Part shown: positions 8,525 through 15,688 of the stretch, piece by piece
Position numbering within the stretch: the first letter of the stretch is position 1
Layout of the letters: the number at the start of each line of letters is the position of its first letter
Source: CAMEON01 sp045128275
Lineage (GTDB): Bacteria > Bacillota > Clostridia > Oscillospirales > CAG-272
Assembly (NCBI GenBank): GCA_045128275.1
Contig: JBGVRH010000085.1
Coordinates: 1-27,566, forward strand
Direction of reading: 5' to 3'
DNA length: 27,566 nt
The notes under the pieces: model-generated
Told to the model about the DNA's origin: nothing
Databases searched by the model: none
The model's input: the letters and a program-made list of their open reading frames with translations, nothing else
Translations under genes and position numbers: made by a program

Positions 8525-9427
8525 TCAATCCTTGAGCACTCTTACCGTCCCCTTCAAGGCGCGGAGGAAGGCCTCGTCCGTCCCCGTCAAGCGGTAGTCC
8601 TTGCGGCAGATCAAAAGGTCGCGGTAGAGGGTGGTGTCAAAGCAGGGGCGCTGGATCAGCCCCATCTGGGCCGCCAGGAAGGAGGGCATGGGAGGGGCCG
8701 CGACACAAAGGGAGGGATCGTTTACCAGCAGAGCATAGGCCGTGGCGCGGTCGGTGACGGCGATCTCCTTTTTCACAGCGCGGGTATCCGTGTAACCTTC
8801 TATGGTCAGGGACTCGGGGCTGACCACTTGGCAGAATTCCCCCAGCGACACAGGGGTGACAGAGTCCTTGCCCGCCAGAGAGCTGCCCAGCCCCGCCAGG
8901 ATCACGGGGGAGAACTCGGTGACGGTCTCCTGCTTCAGCTCCTTGGCGGTGAGCTTGTCGGTGTAGTATTTCTCGAAATGCAGAGGGATGCGGATGATGC
9001 CCAGCTTGGCGGTTCCGCTGATAACGGCATCCAAGGTCTCGGTCAGATCTCCCTCGCTGTATCTCGTCTCGTAGATCCTGTCCTCGGGGAGAGAGGCGCA
9101 GAAGGAGACGAAGGCGTGGGCCGCGTAGGCCGAGGGGGCGGCCATGACCGACAGGCTCTCACGGGGGATGGCCTCCCCGTCGAACATGGTCTCCAGCTCC
9201 CCCACCTCCCGCAGGATGCGCTCCCCCGCCGAGAGAAGCTTCTCTCCCTCGGGGGTGACGGTCATGCCTGTGCGGGTGCGCTCGAAGATGGAGATGCCCA
9301 GCTGGCTCTCCAGCTCCTTGACGGCGCGGGAGAGGTTGGGCTGTGCCACCGACAGATTCTCGGCGGCCTTGGAGATGGATCCCGTGCGGGAGATCTCCAG
9401 GGCGTATTTTACGTATTGCAGATTCAT
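8525..9427 (-). CDS. LysR-family transcriptional regulator
   Basis: 300 aa, the usual LysR length. The N-terminal winged helix-turn-helix (residues 1-60) includes GSISKAAENLSVAQPNLSRAVKELE, written here as one family hallmark split by its turn, then LGISIFERTRTGMTVTPEG. An effector-binding domain follows from about residue 90. The ATG overlaps the TGA of the hydrolase gene (ATGA at 9424-9427), so translation is coupled and it is the last gene of a three-gene minus operon. Its place at the operon end, and not divergent from a target, is less typical for LysR. The effector is unknown. Confidence 0.92.
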   Translation of the reverse strand: MNLQYVKYALEISRTGSISKAAENLSVAQPNLSRAVKELESQLGISIFERTRTGMTVTPEGEKLLSAGERILREVGELETMFDGEAIPRESLSVMAAPSAYAAHAFVSFCASLPEDRIYETRYSEGDLTETLDAVISGTAKLGIIRIPLHFEKYYTDKLTAKELKQETVTEFSPVILAGLGSSLAGKDSVTPVSLGEFCQVVSPESLTIEGYTDTRAVKKEIAVTDRATAYALLVNDPSLCVAAPPMPSFLAAQMGLIQRPCFDTTLYRDLLICRKDYRLTGTDEAFLRALKGTVRVLKD

Positions 9428-10452
9428 GTGGTGGCCTTTCTCTTACCGAACAGGCACTTTTTGGGTGCGGGCTCCGCGGGGACGGGATCGTAGGCCGCGA
9501 AGAATTCCAGTATCTTCTTCTTGTATGCCTCGGGATTGACCAAAAAGCTCAGACCGTGTCCCGCGCCGTTGACCACCAAAAGATCCTTAGGTGCCTGGCA
9601 GGCGTAGTAATTCTCCAGGCTCATGCGCCACGGCACGAAGTCGTCGGCATCACCGTGGACGAAGAGACAGGGGATCTCCTTGTTCTGCACCATGGCCTCC
9701 AGGGGGGTGTAGTCCTTGAAGGTGAAGTTTTCCCGTAGCTTGCAGTTGAGATTCACCGCCGCCAGGGTGGGGCCCGCCATCTTGCCGATGTTCTTCTCCA
9801 GGGTGAGCTTGATGATCTCGTTGGGGGTGGAATATCCGCAGTCCGCGATGATGCCACAGACCCGACCCGCAATGGGCAGACCCGCCGCCATCAGCACGGT
9901 GGCCGCGCCCATGGAAATACCGCAGAGGTAGACGGGAAGCCCGCCGTGGTTCTGATCCAGCCAATCCAGCCAGGTCAGCACGTCGTATCTCTCATGGATG
10001 CCGTAGGAGATGAGATCGCCGCCGCTCTCCCCGTGACAGCGCTGGTCGATGAGGAGAAGATTGCAGGCGTTCTCGTGAAGGAAGGGGGAGCTGGCGGAGA
10101 AGTCCACGCACCAACGGCTATGCCAGCCGTGGACCAGAATGACGGTGCGCTTGGCCCCCTCGGCGGGATACCAATGGGCGCGGAGGACGTAATTATCCCG
10201 ACTGCGCAGCTCCACCAGCTCGGTGGGGGCGTTCTTCAGAGCCTCGGTCATTTCCACGATGGCGGGATCGGGGGGAGCGGGCTCAGCCCCCGTTCCGATG
10301 GCCAGCAGGGCATCCGAGGCGGGGGTACGGCGGCGGGCGATGATGGTGGTCATCAGCTCGGTATAGACGGCGGCGGCAGTCAAGGCGGCTCCGCCAAGAG
10401 CCAGACCGACACCGGTAGCGATGCGGGCGGCGGGACTCATCTTTTTACTCAT
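9424..10452 (-). CDS. Membrane-anchored alpha/beta hydrolase
   Basis: 342 aa. An N-terminal hydrophobic helix (residues about 10-30) suggests a membrane anchor. The hydrolase fold shows VILVHGW (oxyanion region, about 104-110), nucleophile Ser180 in GISMG, an Asp at about 270 in HGDADDFVP, and His299 in GAGHG, giving a complete catalytic triad. It resembles the BAAT/YqkD-like hydrolases of Firmicutes; the substrate cannot be told. The start at 10452 is chosen because GGAGG lies 9 nt upstream. The longer upstream frame to 10596 runs inside the previous gene. It overlaps the previous gene by 8 nt and the next by 4 nt, so the operon is tightly coupled. Confidence 0.85.
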   Translation of the reverse strand: MSKKMSPAARIATGVGLALGGAALTAAAVYTELMTTIIARRRTPASDALLAIGTGAEPAPPDPAIVEMTEALKNAPTELVELRSRDNYVLRAHWYPAEGAKRTVILVHGWHSRWCVDFSASSPFLHENACNLLLIDQRCHGESGGDLISYGIHERYDVLTWLDWLDQNHGGLPVYLCGISMGAATVLMAAGLPIAGRVCGIIADCGYSTPNEIIKLTLEKNIGKMAGPTLAAVNLNCKLRENFTFKDYTPLEAMVQNKEIPCLFVHGDADDFVPWRMSLENYYACQAPKDLLVVNGAGHGLSFLVNPEAYKKKILEFFAAYDPVPAEPAPKKCLFGKRKATT

Positions 10453-11170
10453 GATCGGCAACCTCCGTTCCTTCGTTCCCCTCCGTTGCCCCGCAGGGGC
10501 ACTTCGTTTGGGCTTCGAGCGCAACATCATTCGCCGTGACCTCGGCGACATCATTGGACGCATCAGTGTCCACTTCATTTGCCCGCAGGGCATCATACTC
10601 GGCCTTGGTCATCATAGGCTCTTCTGCCTCTGTCTCGGGGTGCAGCTCCTCGCGGCGGGCGCGGGTGGAGTGGAAGACCAGCAGAACCCCCAGCGGCACC
10701 GCCATGCGGATGAACCATTCGTGGAAGATCATGAGGAAGGTCTTGTCCACCTTGCCGTCGGTCTGGGGGATATCCGCCCCCATCTCCAGGGCGGCGGTGT
10801 ACATATCCTCGCTGACGTTTTTCAGGTAGGGAAGCAGGAGCAGGTAGACGAAGGCGGTCACCATCAGCACCTCCCAGAACATCTCTCGTTGGGCGATGCC
10901 GTCGCGGCGGTCGTGCTTGGTGTAGACCAGGCCGTGGAAGAGGCAGATGACGATCCAGGGCAAGGCAAAGCTCACCTGCTTGATGATCCAGGCAGAGGTC
11001 TTGCTCTCCTGCTCCAGAAGGCGGGCGTGGAAGAAGTCGATGGCGGTGTATTTGCAGTACAGGCAGGCGGCGACCAGCACCGACAGGAGGACTCCGCAGA
11101 TGAGGATGCGGAGGATACTGAATCGGTAACGGCGGCCCGTTTGAGTAGGCAGGGCTTGTGTGGCGGTCAT
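10445..11170 (-). CDS. Predicted membrane protein of unknown function
   Basis: 241 aa. Four hydrophobic segments lie at about residues 19-39, 61-83, 99-116 and 154-170. They are followed by an acidic, Glu-rich cytoplasmic-looking tail containing CPCG near the end. I do not recognise a family. GGAGG sits 7 nt before the ATG at 11170, with a good promoter (11203-11231) upstream. As first gene of the operon with a hydrolase and a LysR regulator, it may help with uptake or envelope work, but nothing in the sequence fixes this. Confidence 0.7.
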   Translation of the reverse strand: MTATQALPTQTGRRYRFSILRILICGVLLSVLVAACLYCKYTAIDFFHARLLEQESKTSAWIIKQVSFALPWIVICLFHGLVYTKHDRRDGIAQREMFWEVLMVTAFVYLLLLPYLKNVSEDMYTAALEMGADIPQTDGKVDKTFLMIFHEWFIRMAVPLGVLLVFHSTRARREELHPETEAEEPMMTKAEYDALRANEVDTDASNDVAEVTANDVALEAQTKCPCGATEGNEGTEVADHE

Positions 11171-11202
11171 GGGAGTGCCTCCAGTTATATATATTCTGAT
11201 AT

Positions 11203-11231
11203 AGTATACCACAAAAAATGGGATTTGTCCA
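11203..11231 (-). promoter_or_regulatory. Sigma-A promoter of the membrane protein-hydrolase-LysR operon
   Basis: On the minus strand: TGGACA (11226-11231), 17-bp spacer, TATACT (11203-11208), one mismatch to consensus in each hexamer. Confidence 0.75.
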
Positions 11232-11273
11232 GTAGATCGTCCCTCTTTTAACAAATTTGATACGAATGAAACA

Positions 11274-11313
11274 AAAAACAGGCACCGCGCAAGGGAAAGC
11301 GGTGCCTGTTTTT
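11274..11313 (-). terminator. Strong terminator ending the small RNA candidate
   Basis: 15-bp perfect inverted repeat: 11274-11288 pairs with 11299-11313 (core GGCACCGC/GCGGTGCC). The outer part forms T runs on both strands, so it can end transcripts in both directions. Confidence 0.9.
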
Positions 11314-11463
11314 GACGTGATATCATGTCGGCATAACGGCTGTTCCATTGCCTAAAAAGGCTGACAGCCGTTATGCTGCCCTCTGTCACAGAAGGCAGGA
11401 AAAAACTGCCTTCTCAAGAGCCGTACAGAGGGGGCTCCGATCGGTATTTGACCTCCCGAAACC
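11274..11463 (-). ncRNA. Candidate structured small RNA of about 190 nt, family not recognised
   Basis: A perfect promoter at 11470-11498 predicts a start near 11463. In transcript order there follow: a small stem TCGGT/ACCGA; a composite hairpin closed by CCCTCTGT/ACAGAGGG that encloses GAAGGCAG-loop-CTGCCTTC with a U-rich loop; a long hairpin GCATAACGGCTGT/ACAGCCGTTATGC with GCC-U5-AGGC at its tip; and a perfect 15-bp terminator (11274-11313). No ORF with an RBS fits the transcript. I do not see the signature sequences of SRP RNA, tmRNA, RNase P RNA or a T-box, and the hairpins stand in series rather than forming the single long bubble of 6S RNA. It is separate from the downstream operon, which has its own promoter. 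Confidence 0.6.
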
Positions 11464-11469
11464 GAGCAT

Positions 11470-11498
11470 ATTATAGCACAAAATGTGCTTCGTGTCAA
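11470..11498 (-). promoter_or_regulatory. Consensus promoter of the small RNA candidate
   Basis: On the minus strand TTGACA (11493-11498), 17-bp spacer and TATAAT (11470-11475). Both hexamers are perfect, and the strength suits a stable RNA gene. Confidence 0.85.
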
Positions 11499-11520
11499 TA
11501 CTAATAGATTTAAATTTAGC

Positions 11521-11535
11521 TTGAAGTATCTTCAA
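11521..11535. promoter_or_regulatory. Palindrome upstream of the XRE gene, possible operator
   Basis: TTGAAG-TAT-CTTCAA, perfect 6-bp arms, 63 bp before the XRE start codon. TTGAAG could double as a -35 with a weak -10 near 11543-11554. Autoregulation by the small XRE protein is a plausible use but is inferred. Confidence 0.4.
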
Positions 11536-11598
11536 TTTTAGCTATTACTGTAATATCCTTATGGTAAAGACCCAATATTGACCAAAGGAAGGCAAACT

Positions 11599-11925
11599 AT
11601 GCAGGTGGATTACAAGCTGATCGGAACACGGATCAAGGAGCAGAGACGGTCGAAGGGATATACCCAGGAGAATCTGGCGGAAAAACTGGATGTCTCGGTG
11701 GGCTACATCAGCCAGGTGGAGCGGGGATTCACCCGCATCAGCCTGGATCTCTTGGCGGCGGTCTCGACCGTTTTGGAATGTGACATAGCGGTTCTGGTCA
11801 CAGGATCGGCCATGAACGGGGATGCCTATATGCGAGACGAGATCGGAGAGCTGTATGAGCAGCTTGATCATCGGGAAAGGCAACTGACCCTGGGCTTCAT
11901 GGAGCTGCTCATCAAGAGCAGATAG
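11599..11925 (+). CDS. XRE/Cro-family helix-turn-helix regulator
   Basis: 108 aa, with an N-terminal Cro/CI DNA-binding domain (residues about 8-65, core GYTQENLAEKLDVSVGYISQ, then VERG) and a short helical C-terminal part. The ATG at 11599 follows an AAAGGAAGG sequence; a TTG 21 nt upstream has no RBS. It stands alone between the small RNA promoter (divergent) and a palindromic repeat. The target is unknown, although the palindrome at 11521-11535 is a candidate site. GC-rich codon use matches the core chromosome, unlike the second XRE gene at 21944. Confidence 0.88.
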   Translation: MQVDYKLIGTRIKEQRRSKGYTQENLAEKLDVSVGYISQVERGFTRISLDLLAAVSTVLECDIAVLVTGSAMNGDAYMRDEIGELYEQLDHRERQLTLGFMELLIKSR

Positions 11926-11939
11926 GGTAGAAAGGCAAG

Positions 11940-12038
11940 AAAAAGGGCTGACGAATGGGTGGTTCTCATAGGAAAGTTTGATATTGTTTTGTAGGGGCGT
12001 TCATCGAACGCCCGCGGGCGACCAATGGTCGCCCCTAC
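11940..12038 (+). repeat. Dispersed palindromic repeat, forward copy
   Basis: Closing arms GTAGGGGCG (11991-11999) / CGCCCCTAC (12030-12038) enclose two hairpins, GGGCGTTC-atc-GAACGCCC and GGGCGACC-aat-GGTCGCCC. The 50-bp left flank (an AAAAAGGGCTGA start, then TTCTCATAGGAAAGTTT) is also found, inverted, at the copy 12710-12779. The similarity therefore extends beyond the palindrome. Confidence 0.8.
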
Positions 12039-12075
12039 GGATAAACAAACTTGATTCGCAGAAAACAAATAATAA

Positions 12076-12106
12076 CCCCCGACAGATTAAAAAAGTCTGT
12101 CGGGGG
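12076..12106 (-). terminator. Hairpin terminator after the AT-rich hypothetical gene
   Basis: 11-bp perfect stem CCCCCGACAGA (12076-12086) / TCTGTCGGGGG (12096-12106). On the minus strand it is followed by a T-rich but interrupted run, so termination is moderately supported. Confidence 0.65.
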
Positions 12107-12129
12107 ATTTCTATCTAAAAAAACGGTAA

Positions 12130-12495
12130 TTATCCTAATTTATAGGTGTTCAAAGACCAATTATGTCCACAAATATTTTTCTTTGCCTTTATGAAATCTT
12201 GAATTGCGGTAGCCTTTTCTGCATAATAAGAACTACAAATTATATCCCCATCTTTGTTATATCCGAAAAAGCGATATACAGAATTAATGTTTAAGATTTC
12301 TCCAACCAATTCTACTTTTTGTATTCTGGGTTCACAATCGGGCTTTGAAAACGGTTTACCTTCGCTCATTGCTTCTTTCATTGCCGTGGTAGCGTCATCT
12401 TTAGTTTGAAAAGTACCTATAAGATACTCTGCCCGATATTTTTTGCCACATTCTTCCTCGGTTCTACTAATATACAAATCATACAGAAAATTCAT
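12130..12495 (-). CDS. Hypothetical protein, AT-rich gene
   Basis: 121 aa, no signal peptide and no membrane segment. I recognise no family. It begins MNFLYDLYISRTEEECGKKY, has a charged middle region, and a Cys-containing C-terminus (ICGHNWSLNTYKLG). AAAAGGAG is 7-8 nt before the ATG at 12495; an in-frame ATG at 12513 overlaps that RBS and is rejected. Codon use is much more AT-rich than neighbours and the gene is bounded by dispersed palindromic repeats on both sides, so it may be acquired. The promoter at 12660-12688 would give a roughly 158-nt leader containing the large palindrome 12578-12644. Confidence 0.6.
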   Translation of the reverse strand: MNFLYDLYISRTEEECGKKYRAEYLIGTFQTKDDATTAMKEAMSEGKPFSKPDCEPRIQKVELVGEILNINSVYRFFGYNKDGDIICSSYYAEKATAIQDFIKAKKNICGHNWSLNTYKLG

Positions 12496-12577
12496 ATGTT
12501 TTCTCCTTTTCATATTTTATCGCCAGTTTCGCCTTTGTATTACAAAGGCTTCGGGCAAAGCCCATACCCCTTTGTAA

Positions 12578-12644
12578 GGCGGGGGTTTACTCCCGCCGCC
12601 TTGTTGGCTTAGATCCTATGTTACGGCGGGAGCAAGCCCCCGCC
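12578..12644. repeat. Large palindromic dispersed repeat
   Basis: Arms of 21 nt (12578-12598 and 12624-12644) are inverted copies with two or three mismatches; each arm is itself nearly palindromic (GGCGGGGGTTTACTCCCGCC). The spacer is 25 nt. Two small hairpins lie next to it at 12532-12548 (CTTTGT/ACAAAG) and 12547-12562 (GGCTT/AAAGCC). It resembles intergenic palindromes of many gut Firmicutes. Confidence 0.75.
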
Positions 12645-12659
12645 CTACGATGCACCCCC

Positions 12660-12688
12660 ATTATAACATAAATCGGCAGAGGAAACAA
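12660..12688 (-). promoter_or_regulatory. Promoter of the AT-rich hypothetical gene
   Basis: On the minus strand TTGTTT (12683-12688), 17-bp spacer, perfect TATAAT (12660-12665). The spacer contains one arm of the hairpin CGGCAGAG (12674-12681) / CTCTGCCG (12692-12699). That hairpin may also help end the upstream nucleoside hydrolase transcript. Confidence 0.6.
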
Positions 12689-12709
12689 GTTCTCTGCCGA
12701 AATTTGTTT

Positions 12710-12779
12710 GTAGGGGCGACCATTGGTCGCCCCTACGGTAAACTTCCCTATGAGAAGGAGCCAAAATCAGCCCTTTTTT
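12710..12779 (-). repeat. Dispersed palindromic repeat, inverted copy
   Basis: Perfect palindrome GTAGGGGCGACC-att-GGTCGCCCCTAC (12710-12736), followed by a flank that is the reverse complement of the flank at 11940-11975 (CTCATAGGGAAGTTT and AAAAGGGCTGA). It has one inner hairpin instead of two. Confidence 0.8.
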
Positions 12780-12781
12780 GA

Positions 12782-13762
12782 TCAGTGGCTTCTCAGAATT
12801 GCGTTCAGGGAATCCCGGATCTCCTCGTCGGAGGCCTCCTTCTTCATGAAGCGGAACTTGCCCTCGGGGTTGGGGATGGCGCGGGTGGCGTCAACCAGGT
12901 CGGGCTGCTCGGGGATGGCGGCGTAGAACTCCAGATCCACGGGCTCTAGAAGGGAGTAGTGCTCCCCCTCCCCCTCCACGGCGAACTGGATGGCGGTGAG
13001 GTCGTAGGAGGAATTCATGCCCTCGGCGGGGAGGTGAGTCCAGCCGCGGGTGTAGAGGTGGTAGGCCAGGGCCAGGGGATGAGCCTCGAAGACAGCGGGA
13101 TCCTGGATGTGCTCGTAGCCCGTCATGATCTTCCAGCCGATGTGGAAGTCAGACAGATACACGGCGGTGGGCCACTCGTTGAACACAACCTCGGCGGCCT
13201 TGTAGTCGGAGATGACGTTGCACTCACGGCCCTCGGGGAGGATGGCGGCCATGGAGACCAGGCAGTTGACCTTGGCCTTCACCAGCTCCATGCCCGACAG
13301 GGGGGAGATCTCGTCGGCACCGCTACGGAGCAGGGCGGCCAGGTCATTGAACATACCGATGGTGATGATCATGACGCTGTCATCCTCGGCTCCCGCCAGC
13401 AGGGTGCGGTAGAAGGTCACCTCGTCGGCGGTCTTCAGGGTGCCGTTGCGGTAGGCCTCGGAGAACTTCTCGGCCACGGCGTCGTTGTACTTATGGCAGG
13501 CAGGCTCGTCCTGGAAGCCCTCGCCGCTCCACTGACCCAGGTAGGGGGTCTCGATGCCGCAATGACGGCAGACGGCATCGATGGTGCCCGTACCCGCCTT
13601 GTTGGAGGTGCAGTTGCAGATACCGAGGATGGGGAAGCCGTACTTTTTGGCGTAGTCGATGAGGCAGACCAGAGCGCCGACGTCATCGCAGTCGGGGCCG
13701 ATATCGGTGTCCAGGATCACCGCGCGGGGCTTCTTGCAGAGAGGTTCAAAGACGTGGTTCAT
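12782..13762 (-). CDS. Nucleoside hydrolase (IUNH family), internal start within the longer frame
   Basis: 326 aa, the normal size of inosine-uridine preferring nucleoside hydrolases, which split ribonucleosides into base and ribose. The N-terminal Ca2+-binding motif AVILDTDIGPDCDDVGALV (residues 14-32) is intact, and VMIITIGMFNDLAALLRSG is the usual second conserved block (the family's T-x-G-P-L-T-N is here T-I-G-M-F-N-D). The ATG at 13762 has AAAGGAG 8 nt upstream, a full-strength site, so independent translation is likely even though the frame is open to the upstream gene. Salvage of nucleosides would fit the nearby upp gene (uracil salvage), though upp is on the other strand. Confidence 0.85.
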   Translation of the reverse strand: MNHVFEPLCKKPRAVILDTDIGPDCDDVGALVCLIDYAKKYGFPILGICNCTSNKAGTGTIDAVCRHCGIETPYLGQWSGEGFQDEPACHKYNDAVAEKFSEAYRNGTLKTADEVTFYRTLLAGAEDDSVMIITIGMFNDLAALLRSGADEISPLSGMELVKAKVNCLVSMAAILPEGRECNVISDYKAAEVVFNEWPTAVYLSDFHIGWKIMTGYEHIQDPAVFEAHPLALAYHLYTRGWTHLPAEGMNSSYDLTAIQFAVEGEGEHYSLLEPVDLEFYAAIPEQPDLVDATRAIPNPEGKFRFMKKEASDEEIRDSLNAILRSH

Positions 13763-15655
13763 GGGGGAGTCTCCTTTCGTATTGGGGCTATTTTGTGTTT
13801 CCTCATGGGAAATAACGGCGATGGGGGCGCGGGGGATGTCCTCCCTCTCCAGGGAGGCGGGATGACCGACCCAGGCGGTCACAGACAGGGTCACGGCAGG
13901 GCCCTCCTCGGACGAGACGGGCTGTACCGTAAAGGCGGGATCCTCCACCGCCATGCCACGCTCGGCAGCGGCGCGGTAGAGCCCGCAGAGGACCTCTACC
14001 GAGAGATCTCCCGGGGCGGCCTCACCGTCGGCGGAAGTCAAGGCCACCGACAGGCGGATATCGCAGGGGGCGATCCCCAGCCCCGACAGAGGGGATAGGG
14101 CGGAGCTCACGGCCTCGGTAGCGGCGGCATAGCCTTGACCCCTTTGGGTCACGGTCACAGCGGAGGCCGCCATGAGGATTCCCGCCTCGGGGACGCGCCA
14201 CAGAGAGGCGGCGGGGAGGGAGGGGCTCTCGTCAGGGGTATGCTCGGCGCGGCGGCGGAACAGCCCCATGCCGGGATAGGCGCGCAGAACCTGGGTCGGA
14301 AGCTCGGCCACGGGAACATCCCGCTCGTTCATGCGGATGCGGATGGTGGTCTTGCCGTTGGACTTGACCTGGCCGATGACGGTGGCGGTCAGCCCCAGCT
14401 CCCGCAGGGTGTCGCTCATTTCGCGGGCGCGCTTCAAGGGGACGCGGAGGATGTAGTCAGCCTTCACCTTGCCCGCGGCGTCCACCGTCAAAGCGGGACG
14501 GTCGCAGAGGGGAGCGGGATCCAGCCGCCCCAAGGAGCTTACACGGTCGGGGGCTATGCGGTAGACAAAGAGGTCGGGGCTCTCACAGAGGGTCAGAACC
14601 GTTTCCAGCAGAGACCGATCCGATACGGCGCGGATATCCCCCAGGGCCGAGCGACTCTTGCTCCGCTCACGGGTAACCAGGCGGCTGACGGCCTCGGGGT
14701 CGGCGTTTTTCAGATGAATGAGGAAATCCCCGGATTTCTCGGGAATGGCGCGCAGAGCGGGCCCCTTGCGTACCCACACCGAGCGGCTTTCACCGTCGAG
14801 ATCCACGCGGGAAACAAGCTCATACCCCTCGGCGGCGGCGTTGGCCTCCTGGCAAGGGGAGGACAGAACCACGGTGCGCCCGTCGGAATTCTTGCCTCCG
14901 TAGGGCAGGCCGTCGGTCACGGGCAGAACCCGACCCGCGCGGTGGAGATACCTCCCGACGAGGGTCAAGGCCTCCTCAAAGGTGCAGGGCGGAGCGGCCT
15001 TCTCCTCCTTGCGCTTGACACCCAGAGACTGATACAGCTGACGGTGCTTATCCATCATGTCCGCCCAGGTCTCGGCGATCACAGGGCTGTCGGTGTACAG
15101 CTCCCCCACCGCTTCGCGGTCAGGGAAGTTTCTCCCCGCGCGCTCTATGGCGTCCAGCAACCGCAATTCTCCCGCGGTAGGCTCTCGCTTGAGGGTGTCG
15201 CGGAAGAGCTTTTGCAGGCGGTTGAAGCTGTGGCTATCCAAATTCAACAGGAAATCGGTGTTCAGCTTGGCTATGGCCTCGGGCTGAGCCTTTCCGAAAT
15301 TGCGGATGATGATGCCGTCATCGGGGGTAGTGCGGATGGACACCGTATTGGCGGGAGAAGACGGCGCGGAGGGAGCCGCGGTGGCTTCGTTGGAAAATGT
15401 GGGCGCGGAGGGTGCTGTCTCGGTGGGGACGGCTACCGTTTCTTCGACGATGGTCTCCTCGGCGGTGGTCTCCGTGACTGGGGCTTCGGTAGCGACCTCC
15501 GTAGGTTTGGCGGTCTCGGTTACCTCGGCTACCATGACTTCCTCGGCGGTATCGGTGACGGTTTCGGTTTCCTCCGACGGCGGGAGAATTTCCTCGGCGG
15601 CGACGGCTTTGGGCTCCTCCTCGCGGGGGATGGGAGAATTGGAAAAAGTAGGCAT
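12782..15655 (-). CDS. Long open frame: degenerate PurL-like region joined in frame to a nucleoside hydrolase
   Basis: 957 codons without a stop. Residues 1-115 are a low-complexity Glu/Thr/Val/Pro-rich segment with TFSN at both ends. Residues about 120-620 remind me of clostridial PurL (FGAM synthase): LKREPTAGELRLLDAIE recalls RDPTxxELxxLD of the PurL linker; GLTATVIGQVKSNGKTTIRI recalls the end of the first AIR-synthase domain; and a segment with SALSPLSGLGI and IRLSVALTSADGE recalls the second. The catalytic WSDHC and NETHNHP motifs of real PurL are absent, so purine synthesis activity is unlikely. From residue 632 a complete nucleoside hydrolase begins, with its own RBS. The ATG at 15655 has AAAGGAG 7 nt upstream and lies 33 nt after mtaB, so this is the second cistron of that operon. 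Either one fused protein, or a PurL-like protein that lost its stop plus an internal start, is possible. Confidence 0.6.
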   Translation of the reverse strand: MPTFSNSPIPREEEPKAVAAEEILPPSEETETVTDTAEEVMVAEVTETAKPTEVATEAPVTETTAEETIVEETVAVPTETAPSAPTFSNEATAAPSAPSSPANTVSIRTTPDDGIIIRNFGKAQPEAIAKLNTDFLLNLDSHSFNRLQKLFRDTLKREPTAGELRLLDAIERAGRNFPDREAVGELYTDSPVIAETWADMMDKHRQLYQSLGVKRKEEKAAPPCTFEEALTLVGRYLHRAGRVLPVTDGLPYGGKNSDGRTVVLSSPCQEANAAAEGYELVSRVDLDGESRSVWVRKGPALRAIPEKSGDFLIHLKNADPEAVSRLVTRERSKSRSALGDIRAVSDRSLLETVLTLCESPDLFVYRIAPDRVSSLGRLDPAPLCDRPALTVDAAGKVKADYILRVPLKRAREMSDTLRELGLTATVIGQVKSNGKTTIRIRMNERDVPVAELPTQVLRAYPGMGLFRRRAEHTPDESPSLPAASLWRVPEAGILMAASAVTVTQRGQGYAAATEAVSSALSPLSGLGIAPCDIRLSVALTSADGEAAPGDLSVEVLCGLYRAAAERGMAVEDPAFTVQPVSSEEGPAVTLSVTAWVGHPASLEREDIPRAPIAVISHEETQNSPNTKGDSPMNHVFEPLCKKPRAVILDTDIGPDCDDVGALVCLIDYAKKYGFPILGICNCTSNKAGTGTIDAVCRHCGIETPYLGQWSGEGFQDEPACHKYNDAVAEKFSEAYRNGTLKTADEVTFYRTLLAGAEDDSVMIITIGMFNDLAALLRSGADEISPLSGMELVKAKVNCLVSMAAILPEGRECNVISDYKAAEVVFNEWPTAVYLSDFHIGWKIMTGYEHIQDPAVFEAHPLALAYHLYTRGWTHLPAEGMNSSYDLTAIQFAVEGEGEHYSLLEPVDLEFYAAIPEQPDLVDATRAIPNPEGKFRFMKKEASDEEIRDSLNAILRSH

Positions 15656-15688
15656 ATGGGCACTCCTTTGTAAAGGGTGGAAGCGGAT

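Noticed and set aside
10593..11348. 251-codon minus-strand frame overlapping the membrane protein
   Set aside because: Pro/Arg-rich shadow in another frame of the same strand; the RBS and membrane helices fit the chosen frame.
11274..11463. 6S RNA assignment for the small RNA candidate
   Set aside because: Length and strong promoter fit, but hairpins are in series and there is no single long helix with a central bubble; kept as unassigned.
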